Origin: Bacteroidota bacterium
GTDB taxonomy: Bacteria; Bacteroidota; Bacteroidia; Bacteroidales; VadinHA17
DNA: 39,168 nucleotides
Direction: 5' to 3'
NCBI GenBank assembly: GCA_003250475.1
Contig: QKGI01000068.1
Span: 1 to 39,168 of the forward strand
The notes beneath the pieces are model-generated. The model searched no databases and was not told where the DNA came from. It worked only from the letters and a program-made list of their open reading frames with translations. Position numbers and translations under genes: made by a program. Shown here piece after piece: positions 16,041 through 25,846 of this stretch. How positions within the stretch are numbered: the first letter of the stretch is position 1; each line of letters opens with the position of its first letter.

Positions 16041-17228
16041 GTGAAGAAGACTTTCTGTTTGACAGTAGCGATTGGCTTAATGACTATGAATGCATTGGCC
16101 CAATCTGAAAACAACGCTCTCTCAGTGAACATGAGCAACCTGTTTATGGTCTCTGAGGCAATTAGCAGGTCTATCAGTCCAGAGAACATCACCGGCGAAA
16201 AAGGGAAAGGCGGGATGGCAAATCCCGAGGACAAAGATCAGAAGAATGTCGCAAATGCTGCCAGGGCCGCTTCTGAACTCGGTACCGGATGGAAGGTCAA
16301 TCCGTATGTTATTATTAACCCCGGCGAGACATTCACCATGGCAGATATAGAAGGCCCGGGAGCAATACAGCATATATGGCTGACTCCCACAGGTAACTGG
16401 CGCTTCTCCACTTTGCGCATTTACTGGGATGACGAAAAAGAGCCGTCGGTAGAGTGCCCCGTGGGCGATTTCTTCTGCATGGGATGGGGAGAATATGCAC
16501 CTGTAAGCTCACTGGCGGTATGCGTTAACCCTGGATCGGCCTTCAACTGTTACTGGGTAATGCCATTCAGGAAGAAATGCAGGATCACCATGGAGAATAT
16601 AGATCCTGAAAAACCAATGAGGCTCTATTACCAGGTTGATTATACACTTACCGATATACCAGATGGGGCAGCCTATTTCCATGCCCAGTACAGGAGAACC
16701 CCTTACAATTCAACATCGGTATACACGATAGCAGATGGTATCAAGGGCAAGGGGCAGTATGTAGGTGTTTACATGGCCTGGGGTGTTAAAAACAACGGAT
16801 GGTGGGGTGAAGGAGAAATAAAATTCTATCTCGACGGTGATGTCAAATATCCAACCATATGCGGTACAGGCACTGAAGATTATTTCTGCGGATCATATGA
16901 CTTTGACACAATGATCAGGAACGAAGCCGGTATTGAAGAAAAGCAATACACCGAATTTTGTACCCCATACGCCGGGCTGCCTCAGGTTATAAGAGGCGAC
17001 GGCCACTATAAGGTTATGCAACGGTTTGGACTTTACAGGTGGCATGTTACTGACCCGGTTCGGTTTAAAAAGGATCTGAAGGTGACGATACAGGACCTGG
17101 GATGGCACTACGGAGGGAGGTATCTTGCCCAGCACTCCGACATATCTTCAGTTTGCTACTGGTATCAGACAGAACCACATGCCAGTTACCCGAAATATCC
17201 CGACTGGTCACAGCTGGAAATTAATTAA
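16041..17228 (+). CDS. GH172 (DUF2961) glycoside hydrolase, short form
   Basis: 395 residues with a Sec signal (MKKTFCLTVAIGLMTMNALAQ). The DUF2961/GH172 jelly-roll core is recognised by ADIEGPGAIQHIWLT, LRIYWDDEKEPSVECPVGDFF, NCYWVMPFRKK and GTGTEDYFCGSYDF. Two conserved acidic residues of the family match Glu257 (WWGEGE) and Glu279 (GTGTEDYF). Known GH172 members cleave or transfer alpha-D-fructofuranosides and alpha-D-arabinofuranosides, and they act as multimers. Compared with its two paralogues downstream, it lacks the roughly 165-residue C-terminal domain and has one extra residue between the two glutamates, suggesting a different linkage. It begins at GTG and is first in the array, 21 bp ahead of fucI. 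Confidence 0.9.
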   Translation: MKKTFCLTVAIGLMTMNALAQSENNALSVNMSNLFMVSEAISRSISPENITGEKGKGGMANPEDKDQKNVANAARAASELGTGWKVNPYVIINPGETFTMADIEGPGAIQHIWLTPTGNWRFSTLRIYWDDEKEPSVECPVGDFFCMGWGEYAPVSSLAVCVNPGSAFNCYWVMPFRKKCRITMENIDPEKPMRLYYQVDYTLTDIPDGAAYFHAQYRRTPYNSTSVYTIADGIKGKGQYVGVYMAWGVKNNGWWGEGEIKFYLDGDVKYPTICGTGTEDYFCGSYDFDTMIRNEAGIEEKQYTEFCTPYAGLPQVIRGDGHYKVMQRFGLYRWHVTDPVRFKKDLKVTIQDLGWHYGGRYLAQHSDISSVCYWYQTEPHASYPKYPDWSQLEIN

Positions 17229-17249
17229 AACATTAAAAAAACATATAGT

Positions 17250-19022
17250 ATGGCTAACAGATTAATAGGAAGATTTCCTAAAGTAGGTATTCGCCCTGTG
17301 ATTGACGGGAGAGAAAAAGGTATACGGGAATCCCTTGAGGTTCAAACAATGAACATGGCAAAAGCCGCCGCAAGGCTTATTGAGTCGTCGGTACGGTTTC
17401 CATCAGGGGAAAAAGTAGAATGTGTTATATCAGAAACAACTATCGGAGGTGTTGCTGATGCTGCCCGTTGTGCCGATCAGTTCCAGAGGGAAGGTGTCGG
17501 GGTGTCGCTTACAGTAACACCTTGCTGGTGCTATGGAACGGAGGTAATGGACACAGATTCACTTATCCCGAAAGCAATATGGGGTTTCAATGGCACGGAA
17601 CGTCCGGGGGCCGTCTACCTTGCTGCTGCTCTTGCCGGTTATAACCAGAAGGGACTGCCCACATTCGGCATCTATGGCAAGGATGTGCAGGATGCCGGCG
17701 ATGAGACAATACCCGATGATGTCAGGGAAAAGATACTGCGTTTCGTAAGGGCAGCCCTTGCTGTAGCCTACATGAAGGGCAAGACATACCTCTCTGTGGG
17801 CTATACCTCAATGGGAATTGCCGGATCAACTGTCAATCCCGATTTCCTGCAGGACTACCTGGGGCTCAGAAGCGAGTTTGTTGATATGAGTGAGATCAAG
17901 GGCAGGATGGATGATGGCATTTATGATAACGATGAGTTTAAGAAAGCCATTGCATGGGTGAAGGATAAATGTATCGAAGGTCCCGGCCCTGACAATAAGC
18001 CTGTTGACAGGAAGAAAAAAGATCTCGACTGGGAAGCTGTTGTCAAGATGACACTTATCTTCCGTGACCTGATGATCGGGAATAAAAGCCTGGCACAGAT
18101 GGGATACGGGGAAGAGGCTCGCGGGAGGAATGCGATTGCTGCCGGATTCCAGGGTCAGAGACAATGGACCAATTTTTATCCTACAGGTGACTTTACAGAG
18201 GCTATCCTTAATTCTTCGTTTGACTGGAACGGTATCAGGGAAGCCTTCGTTGTTGCAACTGAAAATGACTGTCTGAACGGCATATCAATGCTTTTCGGAC
18301 ATCTTCTCACCAACACGGCCCAGATATTTTCCGATGTAAGAACCTACTGGAGTCCCGACGCTGTCAAACGGGTGACCAATTATAAGCTTGAGGGATTAGC
18401 ATCTGACGGGTTTATTCACCTTATCAATTCCGGATCAACAGCGCTTGACGCTACGGCTCAGCAGAGGGACAGTGAAGGCAATCCGGCAATGAAACCGTTC
18501 TGGGATATCACCCAGGAGGAGGCCGACAAATGCCTGGAGAAGACCCGCTGGTGCCCGGCAGTCGATTATTTCAAGGGGGGAGGATTTTCATCCCAGTTCC
18601 TGACAGAAGGCCAGATGCCTGTTACAATGCTCAGGGTGAACCTGATCAAAGGCCTTGGACCGGTTATCCAGATTGCCGAAGGATGGACGATCCAATTACC
18701 GGAGAATGTTCATAACACACTGGATAAGCGGACTGATCCCACCTGGCCGACAACATGGTTTGTGCCAAGGACCAATGGCCAGGGGCACTTCAAGGATGTA
18801 TATTCTGTGATGGCAGCATGGGGTGCAAATCACGGGGCAATTTCATACGGACATATAGGCGCAGACCTGATCACACTTTCATCCATATTAAGGATACCTG
18901 TATGCATGCACAATGTAGCTGAAGAGAGTATCTTCAGACCGAGTGCATGGAACTCTTTTGGCATTGAGCCCGGCAGTGCCGACCAGCTTGCCTGTAAAAA
19001 TTACGGACCATTGTATCGTTGA
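17250..19022 (+). CDS. fucI: L-fucose / D-arabinose isomerase
   Basis: 590 residues, collinear over the whole length with E. coli FucI ([69 protein letters not shown]). The Mn2+-binding and catalytic residues known in E. coli (Glu337, Asp361, His528) are present as Glu338 (VATEND), Asp362 (SDVRTYW) and His528 (GANHG). The cytoplasmic enzyme converts L-fucose to L-fuculose and also D-arabinose to D-ribulose. With no alpha-L-fucosidase in the window but several potential D-arabinofuranosidases, conversion of D-arabinose is the likelier job here. No matching kinase or aldolase is present, so later steps must be encoded elsewhere. Confidence 0.97.
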   Translation: MANRLIGRFPKVGIRPVIDGREKGIRESLEVQTMNMAKAAARLIESSVRFPSGEKVECVISETTIGGVADAARCADQFQREGVGVSLTVTPCWCYGTEVMDTDSLIPKAIWGFNGTERPGAVYLAAALAGYNQKGLPTFGIYGKDVQDAGDETIPDDVREKILRFVRAALAVAYMKGKTYLSVGYTSMGIAGSTVNPDFLQDYLGLRSEFVDMSEIKGRMDDGIYDNDEFKKAIAWVKDKCIEGPGPDNKPVDRKKKDLDWEAVVKMTLIFRDLMIGNKSLAQMGYGEEARGRNAIAAGFQGQRQWTNFYPTGDFTEAILNSSFDWNGIREAFVVATENDCLNGISMLFGHLLTNTAQIFSDVRTYWSPDAVKRVTNYKLEGLASDGFIHLINSGSTALDATAQQRDSEGNPAMKPFWDITQEEADKCLEKTRWCPAVDYFKGGGFSSQFLTEGQMPVTMLRVNLIKGLGPVIQIAEGWTIQLPENVHNTLDKRTDPTWPTTWFVPRTNGQGHFKDVYSVMAAWGANHGAISYGHIGADLITLSSILRIPVCMHNVAEESIFRPSAWNSFGIEPGSADQLACKNYGPLYR

Positions 19023-19043
19023 ATAATAAAAAAACATGACAGT

Positions 19044-20312
19044 ATGAAAACAGTTTTAAGAAACGGTGGCTTTCTTTTGGTAATTCTATCAGTGCTGCTT
19101 TTCCTGTCTTCCTGTTCATCATCGGGTAATAAACAAAACAAAGAAATGAATAAGACCGGATCAGCTACAGAGGAAGGGACTTACGGGTATGATGTCAGTT
19201 TCTTCGCCCAAAAGGAAATAAAGACAATTGAGTTAAAGGATGAGGATTCAAAATCTGCTATTTTGGTTATACCTGCCTACCAGGGCAGAGTGATGACCAG
19301 TACATCTTCCGGCGAGGGAGGGATCAGTTACGGCTGGATCAATTATAAACTTATCTCTTCCGGTGAAGTTGACAAACAGTTTAATCCCGTCGGTGGCGAA
19401 GAGAGGTTCTGGCTGGGCCCTGAAGGTGGTCCCTTCTCAATATATTTCAAGCCGGGAGACGAACAGGTTTATGAAAACTGGCTGGTCCCTCCTGTGATCG
19501 ATACTGAGAGCTATGACATTGCCTCTGTTGACAGCAAATCGGTCAGGTTTACAAAGAATGCACTGATTGCAAATGCCAGCGGGACAGAGTTCAATGTGGG
19601 AATTGAAAGGACGGTAACTCTCCTTGCCAGGGAAGAGGTCTCCGAGGTACTTGGCGTTGCCATTCCCGACAATATCAGAATGGTAGGGTACCAGACCGAG
19701 AACACCATTACAAACCTGGGAAAGACCGCCTGGACGAAAGAAGGAGGGCTTCTATCGATATGGATGCTTGGTATGTTTAATCCTTCCCCGGAGACAACGG
19801 TCTTTATTCCTTATAATCCAGAAGGTGAAGGGACAATTGTCAATGATGAATATTTCGGGAAAGTGCCTTCTGACAGGCTCATAGTTGACAATAACACGGT
19901 ATTCTTCAAAATAGACGGCAAACTGAGGAGCAAGATCGGTATACCCCCGGAAAGGGCAACCGAATTATGTGGCAGTTATGATTCGGGAAGGAAAATATTA
20001 ACACTGCTATGGTGCTCAATACCGGCCGGCCCGGAGGTATATGTCAATTCACAATGGGGGAAGCAGGACAATCCGTTTAAGGGAGATGTCATCAATTCCT
20101 ATAATGACGGCCCGGTTGATGACGGATCAATAATGGGTCCTTTCTATGAGATTGAGACATCGTCCCCGGCAGCAGCACTCTCACCTTCCGGTTCACTTAA
20201 ACACACCCAGAGAGTAATGCATCTGGAAGGTGATGAAGCAGACCTGGCCGGTATTGTCAGATCATTATTCGGACTCGATCTAAATGATATAGCCGGTAAA
20301 TTTCAAGAATAA
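19044..20312 (+). CDS. DUF6786-like lipoprotein, possible aldose mutarotase fold
   Basis: 422 residues. It starts with a lipoprotein signal (LLFLSSC, Cys24), so it is probably anchored in the periplasm or at the surface. The body reads as beta-sandwich sequence: an AYQGRVMTS strand, GGEERFWLGPEGGPFSIYF, a long set of strands, then FYEIETSSPAAALSPSGSLKHTQRVMHL. Those last motifs resemble the galactose-mutarotase (supersandwich) fold, and I believe it matches family DUF6786, which has no assigned activity; I cannot confirm this without a search. Lying between fucI and the fucP-like gene with 21-22 bp gaps, it could convert anomers of the released sugar or bind the sugar before uptake. Confidence 0.65.
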   Translation: MKTVLRNGGFLLVILSVLLFLSSCSSSGNKQNKEMNKTGSATEEGTYGYDVSFFAQKEIKTIELKDEDSKSAILVIPAYQGRVMTSTSSGEGGISYGWINYKLISSGEVDKQFNPVGGEERFWLGPEGGPFSIYFKPGDEQVYENWLVPPVIDTESYDIASVDSKSVRFTKNALIANASGTEFNVGIERTVTLLAREEVSEVLGVAIPDNIRMVGYQTENTITNLGKTAWTKEGGLLSIWMLGMFNPSPETTVFIPYNPEGEGTIVNDEYFGKVPSDRLIVDNNTVFFKIDGKLRSKIGIPPERATELCGSYDSGRKILTLLWCSIPAGPEVYVNSQWGKQDNPFKGDVINSYNDGPVDDGSIMGPFYEIETSSPAAALSPSGSLKHTQRVMHLEGDEADLAGIVRSLFGLDLNDIAGKFQE

Positions 20313-20334
20313 GCAACTTTAAGATACTTACAAT

Positions 20335-21777
20335 ATGGAAAATCACCGTATTATCCCGAAAGGCATTGTCTGGCCCTTTATCCTTTTATCCTCACTGTTT
20401 TTTGCATGGGCGGTGCCGAACAACCTGACAGACACTATGCTGGCTGCCTTTAAAAGAATCATGAGTCTTACGGATACAAAGACAGCATGGATCCAGGTTG
20501 CCTGTTACTTATGCGGATATGGCTGTTTTGCAATACCGGGTGCACTGTTCATAAAAAAATACACCTATAAGTCGGGAGTTATGCTTGGCCTGAGCATGTA
20601 CGCACTGGGAACCTTCATGTTTTATCCGGCCATGGTAGTATCGAGGGGAAGCACAGAGATAGGCTTCATAATGTATCTTTTTGCCATTCTCATATTATTT
20701 GCAGGCTTATCGATCCTGGAAACCTCAACTAATTCATATGTCTGTGCCATCGGTCCTGAGGCGACTGCCACGCAGAGACTTAACTTTGCCCAGTCATTCA
20801 ATCCCTTCGGGGCTATATCCGGGGTGATAATCAGCCAGGTGTTCATTCTGTCGAACCTCAGCACCATGACCGCAAACCAGCGTGCAGTGCTGCCACATGA
20901 TGAACTTGTCAGGATACAGGGGCTCGAACTGAAATCACTTTCACTTACATATGTGATCATCGGGCTCGTAATGGTGGGGCTGTTGCTGGCAATATACCTC
21001 ACCAGGATGCCTAACCTGAAGGAAGAAGATAAGAAGCTTGACTTCTTTAATACCTTCAAAAGACTGAGAAAGAACGGCAATTATGTGTGGGGAGTAGTTG
21101 CACAATTCTTTTATGTAGGTGCGCAGATTGCAGTCTGGTCATTCATCATCAGGTATGTGATGCAGCAATTGCAGCTTGACGGTGTCATCGCCGCTCTGGG
21201 ACCTAACCCGACGACTGCACAGATTATTGAAAAACTGCGAAGTGTAGAGCCGGTAGCAGCCGGATTCTATAATTTCCTTGACCTGATAGGTCTTGATGCC
21301 CTTCTGCCGAGAACTGCCGAACAGGCCGGAGCGACATATTACATTATGTCATTGTGTCTCTTTGTCATAGGGCGGTTTGTATGCACCGGGCTGATGAGGT
21401 TTATCAAGCCGAGGTACCTGCTGACAGGCCTGGCAGCGCTTGCTTTTATCTTCACAATGATAGCAATCTATGGCCACGGATTCTACGGTGTATATGCTTT
21501 GATGGGTATTTCAGGATGCATGTCGCTGATGTTCCCGACAATATACGGCCTGGGGATAGATGGTCTCGGAGAGGATACAAAGATCGGAGGAGCAGGTATG
21601 ATCATGGCTATTGCCGGGGCAGCTTTCCTTACACAGATACAGGGGATTGTTTCTGACCAGTCGGGGAACATAATATATGCCTACTGGGTACCTGCCATTG
21701 CCTTCCTTGTAGTTGGATTTTATGCTGCAGTAATTGCACGCAGGCATGAAATCAATAAGCTTAAGAATACTGCTTAA
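20335..21777 (+). CDS. fucP: FucP-type sugar/H+ symporter
   Basis: 480 residues with 12 predicted helices, aligning along its length with the FucP branch of the MFS (PNNLTDTMLAAFKRIMSL, GYGCFAIPGALFIKKYTYKSGVMLGL, VVAQFFYVGAQIAVWSFIIRYV, MSLMFPTIYGLGIDGLGEDTKIGGAGM). Asp33 in NNLTD and Glu129 in SILETSTNS correspond to the proton-coupling Asp46 and Glu135 of E. coli FucP. It has an enlarged loop after helix 7 (about 285-335, rich in Pro, Glu and Thr). E. coli FucP moves L-fucose, L-galactose and D-arabinose with protons across the inner membrane, so the transporter fits the same sugar as FucI. Confidence 0.93.
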   Translation: MENHRIIPKGIVWPFILLSSLFFAWAVPNNLTDTMLAAFKRIMSLTDTKTAWIQVACYLCGYGCFAIPGALFIKKYTYKSGVMLGLSMYALGTFMFYPAMVVSRGSTEIGFIMYLFAILILFAGLSILETSTNSYVCAIGPEATATQRLNFAQSFNPFGAISGVIISQVFILSNLSTMTANQRAVLPHDELVRIQGLELKSLSLTYVIIGLVMVGLLLAIYLTRMPNLKEEDKKLDFFNTFKRLRKNGNYVWGVVAQFFYVGAQIAVWSFIIRYVMQQLQLDGVIAALGPNPTTAQIIEKLRSVEPVAAGFYNFLDLIGLDALLPRTAEQAGATYYIMSLCLFVIGRFVCTGLMRFIKPRYLLTGLAALAFIFTMIAIYGHGFYGVYALMGISGCMSLMFPTIYGLGIDGLGEDTKIGGAGMIMAIAGAAFLTQIQGIVSDQSGNIIYAYWVPAIAFLVVGFYAAVIARRHEINKLKNTA

Positions 21778-21793
21778 CAGCAATAATTTTAAG

Positions 21794-23167
21794 ATGATGG
21801 CAAGAGTCGCACACACCATTGCTTTGATTATTCTGCTTCCGTGGATCTTCGGTACGGAAGTCACCGCCCAGACAGGAGGCGTAGCCGAAACACCGGCAGA
21901 GATGTGGCAGAGATGTGAAAAGACCCTGCCGGACCCTGGCCTGTCGATCCTGAAGGATGAGATCATTACTTCGGATACCGACCCTGCTGTTAAGCTGCGC
22001 AGGATAGAACTGAAATTCTACAGCCAGGAAATCAATGGCAGAAGATGGGGACATCCGTGCGTGGTCTATCTGCCTGCAAATAAAAAGGATTACCTCCGCG
22101 GGGAGAAGCGTGGCAAAGTGGTCATCATCGGCCAGCGAAGCTGGGATGGTCTTGCCACGGGTCCCTGGCGTGACTCTTTCCTGGGTAACTATGGAGAACC
22201 GATAGCTGCACTTACAGGATATCCTACTATGATATGCCCAGTCCCGGGTGAGTATGACAGCCTGCCCGGCATGGAGATTTCCATAGCTTTTCTGGGAGAT
22301 ATGGTGAAGCAGACAAATGATCCTGTAAATCATAACTATTTCAGGCTCGCTGTTCCTTACCTGCGCGCAATGGACGTAATGGCATCAGTCCTGGGTATTG
22401 ATAAGTCTGAGGTGCGTGCAGTAATAGGCGGGCACAGTAAAAGGGCCACATCCGCATTTACAGCGGCAGCAGTAGATCCCGGCAGGATTGTCGGCCTGGT
22501 CTATATGGGGAACGAATCCGTCTTTGACAGTATGAGGGAACCGCCTAATAAACTGGTGTCACCTGCCTGGACAAAACAATGGGTAAAAGCCCAGACACTC
22601 TATCTGGGCGCCACCAATGAAGACGGTTACAGAATGTTCAACATCAACAGGCTCCAGGAGAAAATGGACGGGAAGTGGACCATTGAGTACATCCCGAACT
22701 ACAGGCATGCAACAATGTCTGAAAAGCATTTTCTTGACTGGAGGATGTGGGTGAAGCATGTTTTTGAAGGTCGTCCGCTTACCGTGATCAGCGATCTGAG
22801 CTACAGGGAAGTGCCTGACGGATTTCAGTGGGGAGGCCGGGAAATGATTGCAGGAACCCTCTTCAGGGCACGGATAGAATCACCGAACAAGATCATACAG
22901 GCAAAAGTATGGTATGTCTATAATGACGATGAACCTTACTGGCGTGACCTGTTCTGGTATCCGGAATTCATGGTAAAAACCGGAGAAGGGGATTACTACG
23001 AAGGATATGTCACCGGCAAGCTTCCTGATGCCTGGCTGGTAGAGGTAAAGGATATAGCATATGGTACTGCAGGTTATGTCAGCAGCCTGCCGCAGGATAT
23101 TACCGGATTGAACAGGGAAACAAAAGTATCAAGGGGATCACGTAGTCGTAACTGGGGGAAAAAGTAA
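21794..23167 (+). CDS. Exported alpha/beta hydrolase, PqaA/CE15-like, copy 1
   Basis: About 458 residues with a Sec signal (MMARVAHTIALIILLPWIFGTEVTAQ). The ATG at 21794 is preferred over an in-frame start at 21734 inside the fucP-like gene because only it makes a signal peptide. The core has a serine elbow IGGHSKRATSAF with nucleophile Ser215, preceded by YLRAMDVMASVLGIDKSEVRAVI. Later motifs are TLYLGATNEDGY (acid candidate) and YIPNYRHATMSEKHFLDW (His candidates). The GxSKR elbow followed by AAVDP resembles PhoPQ-activated PqaA-type proteins and, more distantly, CE15 glucuronoyl esterases. A C-terminal beta domain (about 340-445) follows. It may remove an ester from the target glycan; the ester is unknown. 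Confidence 0.8.
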   Translation: MMARVAHTIALIILLPWIFGTEVTAQTGGVAETPAEMWQRCEKTLPDPGLSILKDEIITSDTDPAVKLRRIELKFYSQEINGRRWGHPCVVYLPANKKDYLRGEKRGKVVIIGQRSWDGLATGPWRDSFLGNYGEPIAALTGYPTMICPVPGEYDSLPGMEISIAFLGDMVKQTNDPVNHNYFRLAVPYLRAMDVMASVLGIDKSEVRAVIGGHSKRATSAFTAAAVDPGRIVGLVYMGNESVFDSMREPPNKLVSPAWTKQWVKAQTLYLGATNEDGYRMFNINRLQEKMDGKWTIEYIPNYRHATMSEKHFLDWRMWVKHVFEGRPLTVISDLSYREVPDGFQWGGREMIAGTLFRARIESPNKIIQAKVWYVYNDDEPYWRDLFWYPEFMVKTGEGDYYEGYVTGKLPDAWLVEVKDIAYGTAGYVSSLPQDITGLNRETKVSRGSRSRNWGKK

Positions 23168-23195
23168 GGATCAACCAATAAAAAAATAGTATCCG

Positions 23196-24476
23196 ATGAG
23201 AAGAAAAGTTACCTTTTTCTTACTCGCCCTGATAGGGACATCTATGGTCTATTGCCAGACTGCAGACACTGTTTTCAGCCCGGCAGAACTCTGGCAGAGA
23301 TGCCAGAAAACACTGCCCGGGACGAACATGTCAATAACCAGTGACGAGGTGGTTAATTCACTGACCGATCCTGATCAGCGACTAAGACGGATTGAGTTTA
23401 CTTTTACAAGCCAGGTCTTTGCGGGAAAGGAATGGGTCCATCCGTGTGTTATGCTTATACCTGTCGATTACAACAAGAGGGTAAAGGAACCGGATCGCAG
23501 GGGAAAGGTTGTCATCATCGCCAATGGAGGAGGTAATGAAGCGGAGCCATTCCTTATCAACTATGGAGACCCTGTTGCGACTCTGACCGGCTACCCTACA
23601 CTCGTCTTTCAGAATCCGGGGACGGGTACGGAGGGAGAATTCAGATTCTATGTCGAGCGTGAGATGCAGAAACTGACAGCCGACCCAATTGACCATAGTT
23701 ATTTCAGGACATCGGTGCCATACCTCAGGGCAATGGATATTATTGCCGATATCCTGAAAATCGACAGGAGTGAAATCAGGGCAATTATAGGCGGCCATAG
23801 CAAGAGAGCCACATCCGCTTATATAGCAGCAGCGGTTGACTCATCAAGGATATCCGGTGTCGTCTATATGGGAAATGAATCTGTATGGGGTATTACCGAA
23901 GGATATCCGTCAGTAAATCCCGGCAGGATCAAGGACCAGGTAAAAGCCAGGGTTCTCTACATTGGTGCTTCCAATGAATATTACCGCCCGGGAAAGTACG
24001 AGTATCATATGTATAACATTAATAAGATACTTGAGACTATGGACGGCAAATGGACTATCGAATATATCCCCAATTACATCCATTTTGCCATGTCCGAAAA
24101 GCATTTCATGGACTGGAGAATGTGGGTCAGTCATGTTTTCGAGGGAAGGCCAATCCCAACGATCAGTGACTTCTCCTACCGTAAAATAGAGAATGGGACG
24201 AGATTCAGAGCGAAGGTAGAATCTGACAGCAGGATCATCCAGGTGATGCTATGGCATACCTATACTGGCAATGTCCCGCCATACTGGCGTGATCTTTTCT
24301 GGCGCCCGGGCCTGATGGTAAGGCAGGATGATGGTTACTACGAAGGTTATGTCGGAGGCGAAGTGCCGGACGCCTGGATCGTAGAAGTAAAAGATATTGC
24401 ATACGGTGTACCCGGTTATGTGTCAGGTCCTCCCCAGGATATTACCGGGAAGAGAAACTGGCATGTGGACGATTGA
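23196..24476 (+). CDS. Exported alpha/beta hydrolase, PqaA/CE15-like, copy 2
   Basis: 426 residues; a tandem paralogue of the preceding gene sharing roughly 55-60% of residues by eye. It has its own signal peptide (MRRKVTFFLLALIGTSMVYC, cleavage before QT), serine elbow IGGHSKRATSAY with Ser202, VLYIGASNEYYRPGKYEY in the acid loop, and YIPNYIHFAMSEKHFMDW for the His. It is shorter in the loop after the first strands (ANGGGNEAEPF replaces a longer Trp-rich loop) and in the C-terminal domain. Kept pairs usually mean a change in substrate preference. It lies 28 bp after copy 1. Confidence 0.8.
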   Translation: MRRKVTFFLLALIGTSMVYCQTADTVFSPAELWQRCQKTLPGTNMSITSDEVVNSLTDPDQRLRRIEFTFTSQVFAGKEWVHPCVMLIPVDYNKRVKEPDRRGKVVIIANGGGNEAEPFLINYGDPVATLTGYPTLVFQNPGTGTEGEFRFYVEREMQKLTADPIDHSYFRTSVPYLRAMDIIADILKIDRSEIRAIIGGHSKRATSAYIAAAVDSSRISGVVYMGNESVWGITEGYPSVNPGRIKDQVKARVLYIGASNEYYRPGKYEYHMYNINKILETMDGKWTIEYIPNYIHFAMSEKHFMDWRMWVSHVFEGRPIPTISDFSYRKIENGTRFRAKVESDSRIIQVMLWHTYTGNVPPYWRDLFWRPGLMVRQDDGYYEGYVGGEVPDAWIVEVKDIAYGVPGYVSGPPQDITGKRNWHVDD

Positions 24477-24509
24477 AGGACACGGTATTTAATTAAAAGA
24501 TAATAAGTT

Positions 24510-25769
24510 ATGAAGAAGACCGGATTATTCTTAACAGCTTTTATGGTGTCAATGCTGGCATCTCCGTTCCTGTGTGCCCAGACTATCCCGGATATGCGCG
24601 ACTATCCGTCACAGTTTGTGCCTCATAACTATTCTCCGGTATGGAGAGGAGCTAAGGCAGACACGCTCTTTCCATCGGAAGTGCTGGGATATGGTAAAAA
24701 TGTATCGATTTTTACCCCGGAAAAGTTCGGATGTAATCCAGAGGAGAAATATGCCCTGATAATAATGTTTGACAGGCAGGATGTACGCATAATAGATAAT
24801 CTCCTTTCATCCGTTGACCTGCTTGAGAGCTACGGGCAGATACCCCGCACCGTGGTTGTCGGTATCGAATCGGGCAGGGGTCCTGACCAGAGAAGAAGGG
24901 AGGCAAAATGGGGTATCGACGGAAGCAATGCCTTCGGGGAAAAGTATGATGAATTTGTCTTTGATGAGCTCGTACCTTATCTTCTTGACAATTACATGAT
25001 TGACAAGAACCAGATCATTGTATACGGTCATTCGTGGTTCGGATATCATAGTTCGATGATCCTGATCAACCATATTCCTGACCTTTTCGCTGTGATATCG
25101 GCAAGCCCGTGTTGCCTGTCAAGCCAGCGTATCGATGACATAGTAAGGTCTGTCACCCATTGCGGGCCGCTCGATCATAAGTTCTTCTACAGGGTGGCTT
25201 CCGGCCATGATATAGGTGATGACCTTGATGTCTACCGGGAATTAACAGGTAAAATAACACTTTCACGTCTTCCTGAGAACTTTGATTACAAGCCAACATG
25301 GTTCAATGCCGCCATGCATATGGAAGTACCCGGGTTACTCTTTCACCAGGCACTTTACGATATTTACTCGGACTGGTCCGACCTGGCCTTTGCATATGCC
25401 GATCCGGCAAATTGCCCGACCTTTGATGATGCCAGACTGTATGACAGTCTTCAGGCCATCTCTGACAAGATCTATGGCATCAAAATACCGATCTATGACA
25501 GGCATCTAAAGATGCGGGTAGAGTATTACCGCTATATCAAGGACAAGGATGTCAGTAACAAGGGCAAAATAGCGACCTGGAAATTTATGATCTCCAAATA
25601 CGGAGGTACCCCCGAGTTGTATCTTAATATTGCCGAAACATACAAGGATATGAATGACCGTGGTAATGCAAAAGCATACCTTGAAAAGGTCAGGGCCAGT
25701 GACATTGACGCTGCAATTAAGAAAAGAGTGACCGACCTGGAGGCAGAAATAAACAGGTTGCAAGAGTAA
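24510..25769 (+). CDS. PF00756-type esterase with C-terminal helical repeats, copy 1
   Basis: 419 residues with a Sec signal ending LCAQ. The alpha/beta hydrolase core is that of the putative esterase family (PF00756: esterase D, feruloyl esterases, enterochelin esterase and the antigen 85 mycolyltransferases). Nucleophile Ser175 lies in VYGHSWFGYHS, followed by HIPDLFAVISASPCCLSS. Histidine candidates lie near HDIGDD (about 235) and MHMEVPG (about 274). The usual GxSxGG is changed to GHSWFG. The last roughly 65 residues (TWKFMISKYGGTPELYLNIAETYKDMNDRGNAKAYLEKVRA) look like one or two TPR-type helical repeats. It probably removes acyl or aryl esters from the glycan in the periplasm. Confidence 0.83.
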   Translation: MKKTGLFLTAFMVSMLASPFLCAQTIPDMRDYPSQFVPHNYSPVWRGAKADTLFPSEVLGYGKNVSIFTPEKFGCNPEEKYALIIMFDRQDVRIIDNLLSSVDLLESYGQIPRTVVVGIESGRGPDQRRREAKWGIDGSNAFGEKYDEFVFDELVPYLLDNYMIDKNQIIVYGHSWFGYHSSMILINHIPDLFAVISASPCCLSSQRIDDIVRSVTHCGPLDHKFFYRVASGHDIGDDLDVYRELTGKITLSRLPENFDYKPTWFNAAMHMEVPGLLFHQALYDIYSDWSDLAFAYADPANCPTFDDARLYDSLQAISDKIYGIKIPIYDRHLKMRVEYYRYIKDKDVSNKGKIATWKFMISKYGGTPELYLNIAETYKDMNDRGNAKAYLEKVRASDIDAAIKKRVTDLEAEINRLQE

Positions 25770-25846
25770 CCTGCGCCTGCCCGCTGCTTAGCCCTGGTTA
25801 CGGGGACTAAAAAAGACAGTTAGACAATCGACTAAAGAGGAAAGAA

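Noticed and set aside
16041-22000. L-fucose utilisation as the primary explanation for fucI and fucP
   Set aside because: No alpha-L-fucosidase, fuculokinase or fuculose-phosphate aldolase is visible, while three GH172 and a GH116 are. It is kept only as the alternative.
25770-25846. Possible terminator in the 77-bp gap between the two PF00756 genes
   Set aside because: Short G/C-rich stretches are present but no stem followed by a T-run could be built.
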